A DNA stretch of 64,000 bases, from contig NZ_RPOH01000026.1 of the NCBI RefSeq assembly GCF_003818135.1, positions 16,667-80,666 on the forward strand, in the 5' to 3' direction. A model generated the notes under the pieces. That model did no database searches and was not told the origin of the DNA. It saw only the letters and a program-made list of their open reading frames with translations. Shown here piece by piece: positions 56,743 through 64,000 of this stretch; position 1 is the stretch's first letter; every line of letters starts with the position of its first letter. A program made the translations under genes and the position numbers. Source of the DNA: Buttiauxella warmboldiae (GTDB taxonomy: Bacteria > Pseudomonadota > Gammaproteobacteria > Enterobacterales > Enterobacteriaceae).

Positions 56743-58062
56743 TTAAGACTTAGTCGATTGCTCAAAACGGCGCAGCAGCTGATTACCACGCTCAACCGCG
56801 CTGTCTAATGCCTGCTGAGGGGTTTTCTTACCGGTCCACACCGACTCAAGCTCTTCATCAACAATGGTGCGAATCTGCGGCATATTGCCCAGACGCAGGC
56901 CTTTGGTGAACGGCAATGGCGGTTTATTCATCATCTGGCGCGTTGCGATATCCGCCCCTGGATTTTTCTCGTAGAAGCCCTGCTCGCGGGTCAGATCGTA
57001 CGCCGCTTTGGTAATCGGCAGATAGCCGGTTTTCTGGTGCCATTCGGCTGCAATTTCAGGCTGGGCAAGGAACTGCATAAACTCGGCAACGCCTTTGTAA
57101 GTCGCCGCGTCTTTCCCCTGCATCACCCACAAACTCGCCCCGCCGATAATAGCGTTCTGCGGTGCATTCGGGATGGTTGAGTCGTAAGGCATCATGCCCA
57201 CGCCGTAGTTGAATTTGGCGTAGTGGCGGATATCGGCCAGCGAACCGGAAGAGGCGGTGGTAATCGCACAATCGCCGTTGTAGAACTTCTCGGTGGATTC
57301 GTCTTTACGACCGAAGTAGCTGAAATCGCCTTTCTTGTTCAACTCTTGCAGCAGGGCGATGTGTTTCACTTGCTCGGGCTTGTTGAATTCCAGAACCGCG
57401 TCAGTGCCATCAAAGCCATTGTTTTTGGTCGCTACCGGCAGGCCGTTCCAGGCGCTGAAGTTTTCAATTTGAATCCAGCCCTGCCAGCCGCTGGCGTAGC
57501 CGCACTTCATGCCGGCAGCTTTCAGCTTGGCGGTGTAATCAGCCAGATCCTGCCAGGTTTTTGGCGGCTGCTCGGGGTCAAGACCAGCTTTTTTAAACGC
57601 ATCTTTGTTGTAGTACAGCACCGGCGTTGAGCTGTTAAACGGCTGGGAAAGCAGATGGCCGGTTTTCGCATCGGTGTAGTAACCAGAAACCGTCGGCACA
57701 AACTGAGATTCGTCGAACTTAATGCCCGCATCGTTAAACACTTCATACACCGGTTTGATCGCTTTCGAGGCCATCATGGTCGCGGTGCCTACTTCGTAAA
57801 CCTGCAAAATAGCTGGCGCATTGCCCGAACGGAAAGCGGCGATCCCCGCCGCCAGGTTCTGTTCATAGTTGCCTTTATAAACCGGGACAATTTTGTAGTC
57901 AGGATGGGTTTGGTTGAAACGTTGAGCCAGTGAATCAACTTCCTTGCCCAGTTCGCCTTCCATCGAGTGCCAGAATGGAATGGAAGTGGCGGCGATAGCG
58001 CTGCTGCTAAATACGCATCCAAGCGCGAGGCAAATTGCGGTGTGTCGTAACGATGCAGTCAT
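56743..58062 (-). CDS. ugpB: Periplasmic glycerol-3-phosphate-binding protein UgpB
   Basis: A 439-residue extracellular solute-binding protein (E. coli 438). Signal peptide about 1-24 ([22 protein letters not shown]), mature near [12 protein letters not shown]. It binds sn-glycerol-3-phosphate and glycerophosphodiesters and delivers them to UgpAE. First gene of ugpBAECQ, preceded by a PhoB box array. Confidence 0.97.
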   Translation of the reverse strand: MTASLRHTAICLALGCVFSSSAIAATSIPFWHSMEGELGKEVDSLAQRFNQTHPDYKIVPVYKGNYEQNLAAGIAAFRSGNAPAILQVYEVGTATMMASKAIKPVYEVFNDAGIKFDESQFVPTVSGYYTDAKTGHLLSQPFNSSTPVLYYNKDAFKKAGLDPEQPPKTWQDLADYTAKLKAAGMKCGYASGWQGWIQIENFSAWNGLPVATKNNGFDGTDAVLEFNKPEQVKHIALLQELNKKGDFSYFGRKDESTEKFYNGDCAITTASSGSLADIRHYAKFNYGVGMMPYDSTIPNAPQNAIIGGASLWVMQGKDAATYKGVAEFMQFLAQPEIAAEWHQKTGYLPITKAAYDLTREQGFYEKNPGADIATRQMMNKPPLPFTKGLRLGNMPQIRTIVDEELESVWTGKKTPQQALDSAVERGNQLLRRFEQSTKS

Positions 58063-58133
58063 GTCTTATCTCTCGAATTATTTTGCGTTGAAATAAGTTG
58101 CGCGAAAATACGCGTTTTTGTTCGCATCAAAAC

Positions 58134-58175
58134 ATGACATGCGCGAATGACAGAAAAATAACAGTGAGGTGACAG
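58134..58175 (-). promoter_or_regulatory. PhoB box array for ugpB
   Basis: Read on the minus strand: CTGTCAC, CTGTTAT, CTGTCAT and ATGTCAT, about 11 bases apart, i.e. two Pho boxes, about 72-113 bases upstream of ugpB. Signals phosphate-starvation control. Confidence 0.9.
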
Positions 58176-58223
58176 GATCGTGACTATAAAGTGAAGGAAT
58201 TATGACTGATGGCAAAATGTCAT

Positions 58224-58249
58224 AAAAAAAGGAGCCAAAAAGGCCCCTT
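58224..58249 (-). terminator. Terminator of the liv operon
   Basis: On the minus strand GGGGCC pairs with GGCTCC over TTTTT (one G-U) and is followed by seven T, about 18 bases after the livF stop. Confidence 0.88.
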
Positions 58250-58266
58250 CGTATTTAAGCGCTAAT

Positions 58267-58980
58267 TTAGCCGCCGAGGTAGGCGCTACGCACCGCTTCG
58301 TTAGCCAGCAGCGCGTCCCCCGTGTCTTCCAGCACCACGTGACCATTTTCCAGCACGTAGCCACGGTCAGCAAGCTTCAGCGCCTGGTTGGCGTTCTGCT
58401 CGACGAGGAAGATGGTCATGCCTTCGCTACGCAGCTGTTCGATGGTATCGAAAATCTGCTGAATGATGATTGGCGCCAGGCCCAGAGAGGGTTCGTCTAA
58501 CAGCAGCAAACGCGGTTGGCTCATCAACGCCCGGCCAATTGCTAACATCTGCTGCTCACCGCCGGACATCGTGCCCGCACGCTGAATGCGGCGCTCCAGC
58601 AGGCGCGGGAACAGTTGGTAAACGCGTTGGATACGTTCATGATACTGGTCGCGCTCAGCAAAGAAGCCGCCCATCGCCAGGTTTTCTTCTACCGTCATGC
58701 GAGAAAATACGCGGCGGCCTTCCGGCACAATCGCAACGGCTTCACGCATGATGCGCGCGGTATGCCAGTCGGTGATGTCTTTACCATCAAAGGTAATTTT
58801 GCCGCTTGAAGCACGCGGGTCACCACACAGTGTTCCCAACAGCGTGGTTTTACCGGCGCCGTTCGCGCCAATCAGGGTGACGATTTCGCCCTGTTTGATG
58901 TGCAGACTGACCTCATGAAGCGCCTGGATTTTTCCGTAGTGGGCGCTCACATGGTCAAAGGACAACATGATATTTTCCAT
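58267..58980 (-). CDS. livF: Branched-chain amino acid ABC ATPase LivF
   Basis: A 237-residue ATPase (same as E. coli). Walker A GANGAGKTT (about 38-46), signature MSGGEQQML and Walker B LLLLDEPSLGL. ATG at 58980 (MENIMLSFDH) matches the family; the frame runs 8 codons further. It drives import of Leu, Ile and Val with LivG, LivH, LivM and LivK. Ends the operon. Confidence 0.97.
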   Translation of the reverse strand: MENIMLSFDHVSAHYGKIQALHEVSLHIKQGEIVTLIGANGAGKTTLLGTLCGDPRASSGKITFDGKDITDWHTARIMREAVAIVPEGRRVFSRMTVEENLAMGGFFAERDQYHERIQRVYQLFPRLLERRIQRAGTMSGGEQQMLAIGRALMSQPRLLLLDEPSLGLAPIIIQQIFDTIEQLRSEGMTIFLVEQNANQALKLADRGYVLENGHVVLEDTGDALLANEAVRSAYLGG

Positions 58981-58981
58981 C

Positions 58982-59749
58982 TTACGCCTCTCCCAAATAG
59001 GCACGGATTACGTCAGGGTTATTACGGATTTGCTCCGGCGTGCCGTTCGCAAGCGGCGTCCCCTGGTTTACCACGTAAATCCTGTCAGAAATGCCCATCA
59101 CCAGTTTCATATCGTGCTCGATTAACAGCACGGTAGTGTTGTGATGGTTGCGTAACTCCATGATTAACTCATCGAGTTCATGCGTTTCTTTCGGGTTAAG
59201 GCCAGCCGCCGGTTCATCAAGCATCAGAATTTCTGGCTGAGTCACCATGCAGCGTGCAATCTCAAGGCGGCGCTGATCGCCATACGCCAGGTTGCTCGCC
59301 TGGCGGTTAGCCTGCTCAAGCAGACCAATACGTTCAAGCCAGGTTGCAGCGCGGTCCAGCGCTTCGCTTTGCGAGCGGCGGAAGGCAGGCGTTTTCAAAA
59401 GACCTGAGAACACACCGGTTTTCAGCTGCATATGCTGAGCAACCAGCAGGTTTTCAATCACGGTCATTTCGCGGAACAGACGAACGTGCTGGAAAGTACG
59501 CACCACGCCCATACGTGCAATTTGCTGGCCCGGCAGACCTTCAAGGTGTTGATCACGCAACAGAATCGTACCGCCTGATGGCTTGTAAAAGCCGGTCAGG
59601 CAGTTAAACACCGTGGTTTTACCCGCCCCGTTCGGGCCGATTAACGAAACAATTTCTTGCGGATGCAGTTCCAGAGAAACATTGTTTACGGCGAGCAGGC
59701 CGCCGAAACGCATCATCAGGCCGTTTACGGATAACAATGGCTGACTCAT
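58982..59749 (-). CDS. livG: Branched-chain amino acid ABC ATPase LivG
   Basis: A 255-residue ATPase (E. coli 255) with Walker [10 protein letters not shown], signature [10 protein letters not shown] and Walker [12 protein letters not shown]. Works as a heterodimer with LivF. It overlaps livM by 4 bases and sits 1 base from the livF start. Confidence 0.97.
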   Translation of the reverse strand: MSQPLLSVNGLMMRFGGLLAVNNVSLELHPQEIVSLIGPNGAGKTTVFNCLTGFYKPSGGTILLRDQHLEGLPGQQIARMGVVRTFQHVRLFREMTVIENLLVAQHMQLKTGVFSGLLKTPAFRRSQSEALDRAATWLERIGLLEQANRQASNLAYGDQRRLEIARCMVTQPEILMLDEPAAGLNPKETHELDELIMELRNHHNTTVLLIEHDMKLVMGISDRIYVVNQGTPLANGTPEQIRNNPDVIRAYLGEA

Positions 59750-61032
59750 GCCTGCTCTCCTTTCACTTGTTCCACTTGCTCTTTCTTCAATTTCAGCTGC
59801 GGACGGGTCATTGGCAGCAGCCCTTGCGGACGCCAGATCATCATCAGCACCATCAGCCCACCGAGCACCAGCATGCTGTATTCATTCAGATCGCGCATCA
59901 GTTCGCGCGACACCACCAGCAGCACGGCGGCGAGGATAACGGCAAACTGTGACCCCATGCCGCCCAGTACCACAATCGCCAGCACGAAAGCCGATTCGGC
60001 AAAGGTGAACGATTCCGGGCTGACAAAGCCCTGACGCGCGGCGAACAGCGTTCCGGCGAAACCAGCAAACGCGGCGCTGATGGTGAATGCGGTCAGCTTG
60101 ATGCGCGTTGGGTTCAGGCCCAGCGAACGGCAAGCGATCTCGTCTTCACGTAGCGCTTCCCACGCGCGACCCAGCGGCATACGCAGCAGGCGGTTAATCA
60201 CAAATAGCGACAGGACCACCAGCAGCAGCGCCACGAGATACAGGAAGATAATTCTGTCGCCCGGGTTATAGGCGACGTTAAAGAAGTTGCTGAACGTATC
60301 CCAACCGCCTTCACGCGCGCTACGGCTGAACTCCAGACCAAACAGCGTGGGTTTTGGGATTTGGCTGATGCCGTTCGGGCCACCGGTGATTTCAGTATTG
60401 TTCAGCAGCAGAATACGGACGATTTCACCAAAGCCCAGCGTCACAATCGCCAGGTAGTCACCGCGCAGGCGCAGCACCGGGAAGCCCAGCAGGAATCCCG
60501 CCGCCGCCGACACCAGGCCCGCAATCGGCAAGCATGTCCAGAATCCCAGACCGTAATAGTGGTTAAGCAGCGCAAAGGTGTAAGCACCGATGGCATAAAA
60601 ACCGCCGTAGCCCAGAACCAACAGCCCAGACAACCCCACCACGACGTTCAGGCCGAGGCCGAGAATAATGTAGATCATGGTCAGCGTGGCGATATCCACC
60701 GTGCCGCGTGAAACCACAAACGGCCACGCAACCGCAAGCACCAATAGTGCCGCCAGGAACAATTTTTGTTTCGGTGTAGAACCGTCTAACGCAGGCAGCA
60801 CAAACTTCGGCCCGGAGACTTTTTTCATCCCTTTCTGGAATGCGGGGCGCAATAGCTGGAAGACGAAGACAATCACCGTACCTGTCAGAACCCACTGCCA
60901 GCGCACCGTATCCGCGCTGTGTACCACAAGTTTAGTGCCATCGAGGCTCAGCTGAACGCCCATAAAGACGCCCGCCAGTACGAAAAATATCGCCGCCGAA
61001 AGCAGCGCCAGAATAACATGCATCGGTTTCAT
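59746..61032 (-). CDS. livM: Branched-chain amino acid ABC permease LivM
   Basis: A 428-residue permease (E. coli 425) with about ten hydrophobic segments. An N-terminal extension of about 90 residues precedes the BPD_transp_2 core, which contains [19 protein letters not shown] and [19 protein letters not shown]. It partners LivH and overlaps livH and livG by 4 bases each. Confidence 0.97.
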   Translation of the reverse strand: MKPMHVILALLSAAIFFVLAGVFMGVQLSLDGTKLVVHSADTVRWQWVLTGTVIVFVFQLLRPAFQKGMKKVSGPKFVLPALDGSTPKQKLFLAALLVLAVAWPFVVSRGTVDIATLTMIYIILGLGLNVVVGLSGLLVLGYGGFYAIGAYTFALLNHYYGLGFWTCLPIAGLVSAAAGFLLGFPVLRLRGDYLAIVTLGFGEIVRILLLNNTEITGGPNGISQIPKPTLFGLEFSRSAREGGWDTFSNFFNVAYNPGDRIIFLYLVALLLVVLSLFVINRLLRMPLGRAWEALREDEIACRSLGLNPTRIKLTAFTISAAFAGFAGTLFAARQGFVSPESFTFAESAFVLAIVVLGGMGSQFAVILAAVLLVVSRELMRDLNEYSMLVLGGLMVLMMIWRPQGLLPMTRPQLKLKKEQVEQVKGEQA

Positions 61033-61955
61033 ACTTTCTCAACCTCCGGACGGCCCAGGATCCCGGTGGGCATCACCAGCAGAACCACAATGAGCAGCGC
61101 AAAGGAGACAACATCTTTATATTCGGTGCTCAGATACGCCGAGGTCAGCGCTTCCGCCACACCTAAGATCAGGCCGCCAATCATCGCGCCAGGGATACTG
61201 CCGATGCCGCCGAGCACCGCGGCGGTGAAGGCTTTCATCCCGGCCATAAAGCCGATGTAGGGGTTGATAACGCCGTAGAACTGGCCGAGCAACACGCCCG
61301 CAACCGCAGCCATTGCCGCACCAATCACGAAGGTCAAAGAGATAACGCGGTCAGTATTGATACCGAGCAGGCTCGCCATTTTTAAATCTTCTGCGCAGGC
61401 GCGGCACGCGCGGCCCATGCGGGAATAACGGATAAACAGCGTCAGCGCCAGCATCGCAAGGAAGGTCACCACCCAAATCACCAGCTGCATGGTAGTAATG
61501 GTTGCGGTGAAGCTTTCGCTGCTACCGACCACCCACTGGCCGTTAAACAGGCTTGGCAGCGCGATGTCACGCGAACCTTCCGTCAGGCTGACGTAGTTTT
61601 GCAGGAAGATGGACATCCCGATAGCAGAGATCAGGGCAATCAGGCGCTTAGAGTTACGCACCGGCTTATATGCCACGCGCTCAATGCTCCAGCCGTAGGC
61701 GCTGGCGATGATAATAGCGCCCAAAAAGCCAGCCCCCACCAGCATCCAGCCCACATCAATGCCCATCATCATCAGGGCGGCGATGATCATAAACGAGACA
61801 TAGCTGCCGATCATATACACCTCGCCGTGGGCGAAGTTGATCATGCCGATAATGCCGTAAACCATGGTGTAACCGATGGCAATCAGCGCGTAAGTACTGC
61901 CCAGCGTCACGCCGTTAAACATCTGCTGCAGGAAGTAGAGGAACTGCTCGGACAT
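61029..61955 (-). CDS. livH: Branched-chain amino acid ABC permease LivH
   Basis: A 308-residue permease (E. coli 308) with about eight hydrophobic segments and the family block GTVLG-like [19 protein letters not shown] together with [16 protein letters not shown]. Second gene after livK; the intervening hairpin probably sets a lower expression than livK. Confidence 0.97.
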   Translation of the reverse strand: MSEQFLYFLQQMFNGVTLGSTYALIAIGYTMVYGIIGMINFAHGEVYMIGSYVSFMIIAALMMMGIDVGWMLVGAGFLGAIIIASAYGWSIERVAYKPVRNSKRLIALISAIGMSIFLQNYVSLTEGSRDIALPSLFNGQWVVGSSESFTATITTMQLVIWVVTFLAMLALTLFIRYSRMGRACRACAEDLKMASLLGINTDRVISLTFVIGAAMAAVAGVLLGQFYGVINPYIGFMAGMKAFTAAVLGGIGSIPGAMIGGLILGVAEALTSAYLSTEYKDVVSFALLIVVLLVMPTGILGRPEVEKV

Positions 61956-61973
61956 ACAATAACCTTATTTATT

Positions 61974-62001
61974 CCTCCCCAACGCATAGCCGCCGGGGAG
62001 G
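61974..62001 (-). terminator. Hairpin between livK and livH
   Basis: CCTCCCC (61974-61980) pairs with GGGGAGG (61995-62001) over a 14-base loop. It likely stabilises livK mRNA or attenuates expression of livHMGF. Confidence 0.55.
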
Positions 62002-62028
62002 TGGGATGACCCAGAATTACCGATCTGC

Positions 62029-63138
62029 TTATTTCGCCACTGAGGACGAACCGTCGGCATGCCACTGGAAGACACCAAAATCAAATCCCTTCAGATCGCC
62101 TTTCTCATCCCAGTTCAGCGGCCCAATCACGGTTTTCGCACCGTTTGCTTTCAAGTCTTTGACTAAATCAGCAGGCTCTTCGCTGCCGGTACGCTCCAGC
62201 GCTGTCGCCAGGGACTGCACCGCCGCATAAGTAATCCAGACATAAGGACCACTTGGGTCTTTTTTCTGCCCTTTCAAATCGTCCACGATAGCTTTGTTCG
62301 CCGGGTCCTGGTCATAACGTTTTGGCATGGTGACTAACATCCCTTCGCCCGCTTTGCCCGCGATATTGGACAGCGATGCGTTACCCACCCCTTCCGGGCC
62401 CATAAACTGAGTTTTCAGGCCAACAGCACGCGCCTGGCGCAGGATCTGGCCCATTTCCGGGTAGTAGCCGCCGTAATAAACAAAGTCGATATTTTCTTTT
62501 TGCAGACGCGCCACCAGCGTGGAGAAATCTTTGTCGCCTGCGGTGATGCCGTCGAAGAAGACGATATTAGCGCCGCCTTTTTTCAGACCGTCCTGTACCG
62601 AACGCGCCAGGCCTTCACCGTATTGCTGTTTATCATGAATGATAGCGATACGCTGCGGCTTCACGGTTTCCAGAATGTATTTAGACGCCGTTGGGCCCTG
62701 GGAAGAGTCGAGACCTGCGGTACGCATAATCATTTTGTAGCCGCGGGCAGTCAGCTCTGGGTTAGTCGCACCAGGGGTGATCATCAGGATGCCTTCGTCT
62801 TCGTAAATATCAGACGCAGGCTGAGTGGAAGAAGAACACAGGTGGCCGATAACATAGCGCACGCCGTCGTTGACGATTTTGTTGGCAACCGCTACGGCTT
62901 GTTTCGGATCGCAAGCATCGTCGTATTCAACCGCGACAAGTTTGTCGCCTTTGACGCCGCCTTTGGCGTTGATGTCTTTGATTGCCTGGCGGGCACCGTT
63001 AAATTCCATGTCGCCCCACTGCGCAACCGGACCAGACATAGCGCCAACAACCGCAACTTTGATATCAGCTGCGGTTGCCGCGTGAGACACCGCCAGCGCA
63101 ATAATTCCAGCGAGTAATGTCTTCGCGTTTACTTTCAT
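62029..63138 (-). CDS. livK: Leucine-specific periplasmic binding protein LivK
   Basis: A 369-residue type I periplasmic binding protein, the same length as E. coli LivK. Signal peptide about 1-23 ([23 protein letters not shown]). The disulfide pair is in DDACDPKQ and GHLCSSSTQ; the latter also supplies ligand contacts. Called LivK rather than LivJ by its position directly before livHMGF and the [21 protein letters not shown]-terminus. Binds leucine in the periplasm. Confidence 0.95.
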   Translation of the reverse strand: MKVNAKTLLAGIIALAVSHAATAADIKVAVVGAMSGPVAQWGDMEFNGARQAIKDINAKGGVKGDKLVAVEYDDACDPKQAVAVANKIVNDGVRYVIGHLCSSSTQPASDIYEDEGILMITPGATNPELTARGYKMIMRTAGLDSSQGPTASKYILETVKPQRIAIIHDKQQYGEGLARSVQDGLKKGGANIVFFDGITAGDKDFSTLVARLQKENIDFVYYGGYYPEMGQILRQARAVGLKTQFMGPEGVGNASLSNIAGKAGEGMLVTMPKRYDQDPANKAIVDDLKGQKKDPSGPYVWITYAAVQSLATALERTGSEEPADLVKDLKANGAKTVIGPLNWDEKGDLKGFDFGVFQWHADGSSSVAK

Positions 63139-63555
63139 GCTTTAAATCCCCATTTTCGTGATTTGTGGTTTTATTATGGTTAAAAAACATGCTGCGCACT
63201 TTTCAACCTTTAACCATTTTTATGAGCGCCGTTAAGGGCTTAGCGTTAAAATTTACAATTTTTAAGGCTAAACCCTCTATTTTTCAGGCGATTAAGCAAA
63301 GATATTATGCTGTATTTGCTGAGAGTTAAACAAAAAAAAGCAGCTTTTTCAGCATAAAATAGCGATACAAAGAGTGGAATAAATCACTGGGTTTTAGGGT
63401 TTTATACTGAACAGCTTTCAATCTGCGGCTTATAGAACTGGTTTATCTTTACCGCAAAAATTAATCACCTGGTATATGGCAGATAAAAGAGAAAGCGTCT
63501 GGCGTAAATAAATTGGTTACACTCGGGGTTTTCCCGCTTTTTGGTTAGCTCACTT
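63139..63555. promoter_or_regulatory. livK-panM intergenic control region
   Basis: A 417-base A+T-rich interval between divergent livK and panM. E. coli livK has a long leader subject to leucine/Lrp control; by eye I see a loose ATGCTG/CAGCAT inverted pair (about 63307-63355) around an A-run, but no clear operator or terminator. Confidence 0.5.
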
Positions 63556-63936
63556 ATGAAACTCACCATCATTCGTCTGTTGGAGTGTAGTGCCCAGGAT
63601 GAGATCGATCTCGCGAAGATCTGGCCGGAATATTTCAGCACCTCGCTGATGCTCAGTGACGCCCACAGAATTTACGCGGCAAAGTTTAATGACCGGCTAC
63701 TCGGTGCGGTGCGCGTTACGCTTGCGGGCAGTGAAGCTACGCTGGATTCGCTGCGGGTGCGCGAAATCACCCGTCGTCGTGGCGTGGGGCAGTATCTGGT
63801 TGAAGAAGTGATTCGTGATAACCCAGACATCACCGGTTGGCAGATGCCGAATGACGGCGTGGAAGATATCGGTGTGATGAATGCGTTTATGCAGGCGGTA
63901 GGGTTTGAAGTTCAGAGTAATGGCTGGAAGAAGTAA
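63556..63936 (+). CDS. panM: PanD maturation factor PanM (PanZ)
   Basis: A 126-residue GNAT-fold protein (E. coli 127). It promotes self-cleavage of aspartate decarboxylase PanD and regulates it through acetyl-CoA binding. The cofactor loop is LRVREITRRRGVGQYLVEE, with C-terminal GVMNAFMQAVGF. ATG at 63556 is chosen because MKLTIIRL is the family start; a TTG lies 15 bases upstream. In E. coli it lies between livK and livJ. Confidence 0.95.
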   Translation: MKLTIIRLLECSAQDEIDLAKIWPEYFSTSLMLSDAHRIYAAKFNDRLLGAVRVTLAGSEATLDSLRVREITRRRGVGQYLVEEVIRDNPDITGWQMPNDGVEDIGVMNAFMQAVGFEVQSNGWKK

Positions 63937-63937
63937 T

Positions 63938-63962
63938 CCTCACCCAGCCCTCTCACTCCAGG
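63938..63962. repeat. Half of an interspersed palindrome, interrupted
   Basis: CCTCACCCAGCCCTCTCACTCCAGG resembles the left part of the element at 34455-34498 and stops exactly where an IS-end-like sequence starts, just after panM. Confidence 0.5.
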
Positions 63963-64000
63963 CTGTCTCTTATACACAACTCACCCTTCACTTTGGCAAC
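63963..64000. mobile_element. Probable end of an IS50-like (IS4 family) insertion sequence, truncated by the window
   Basis: CTGTCTCTTATACACAACT (63963-63981) matches 17 of 19 bases of the IS50 outer end and 18 of 19 of the Tn5 mosaic end. The sequence after it (CACCCTTCACTTTGGCAAC) does not match the standard Nextera adapters I know. If an IS is present, the 9 bases 63954-63962 should be its target duplication. No transposase is visible in the window. Confidence 0.6.

Noticed and set aside
63963..64000. Nextera adapter contamination at the right edge
   Set aside because: The first 16 bases match the mosaic end, but the next bases (AACTCACCCTTCAC) differ from both standard Nextera continuations, so a natural IS end is favoured. 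It is not fully excluded.
1..64000. CRISPR arrays, tRNA or rRNA genes
   Set aside because: No regularly spaced direct repeats and no cloverleaf or rRNA signature sequences were noticed on either strand.

Overview
The window is a chromosomal segment of an enterobacterium (Enterobacteriaceae; genus not decidable from the sequence alone). Nearly every gene has a close E. coli K-12 counterpart at near-identical length, and the regulatory DNA is enterobacterial: CRP, GntR, MalT, PhoB, Fur, FhlA and sigma-54 sites, REP and ERIC elements, and the sRNA RyhB. E. coli comparisons below come from memory, not from a search.

Layout. (1) 1-4260: CRP-site array probably serving a divergent mannitol operon (mtlA) off the left edge, then yibF and selA-selB (selenocysteine machinery). 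(2) 4459-9555: yiaY, an A+T-rich orphan HsdR-N-like nuclease gene, aldB and a ROK sugar kinase. (3) 9651-12140: an OmpA paralogue, an IprA/YaiV-like regulator and yajD. (4) 12189-33015: a complete formate hydrogenlyase (FHL) region: fhlA-hypEDCBA on the minus strand; divergent hycABCDEFGHI; a type II toxin-antitoxin pair; then hydN-fdhF-hypF and a NiCoT nickel permease. (5) 33060-45999: avtA, malS, bax, xylR-HGF and xylAB. (6) 46061-50716: gntK, gntR, yhhW, yhhX, ryhB, yhhY. (7) 50761-63936: ggt, yhhA, ugpBAECQ, livKHMGF, panM. (8) 63963-64000: what looks like the terminal inverted repeat of an IS50-like element cut by the window end.

How the genes work together. FhlA with sigma-54 should activate hypA-E, hycA-I and hydN-fdhF from the visible UAS and -24/-12 elements. 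FdhF oxidises formate, HydN/HycB/HycF/HycG pass electrons to the [NiFe] subunit HycE, HycC and HycD anchor the complex, HypA-F and HycI build and mature the active site, and the NiCoT permease supplies nickel. The other blocks take up and use xylose, gluconate, maltodextrins, glycerol-3-phosphate and branched-chain amino acids.

Most notable points: FdhF has a plain cysteine codon (TGC, residue 140) where E. coli FDH-H has selenocysteine, although selA/selB lie about 23 kb away; the whole FHL region lies between aldB and avtA, not where E. coli has it; there is an orphan nuclease gene and an OmpA/IprA-like pair absent from the E. coli version of this locus; an ERIC element overlaps the RyhB terminator; the toxin gene has a possible start-region frameshift; and an IS50-like end interrupts the panM-livJ interval. 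I did not find a convincing wholly new multi-gene system; the items above are the best leads.
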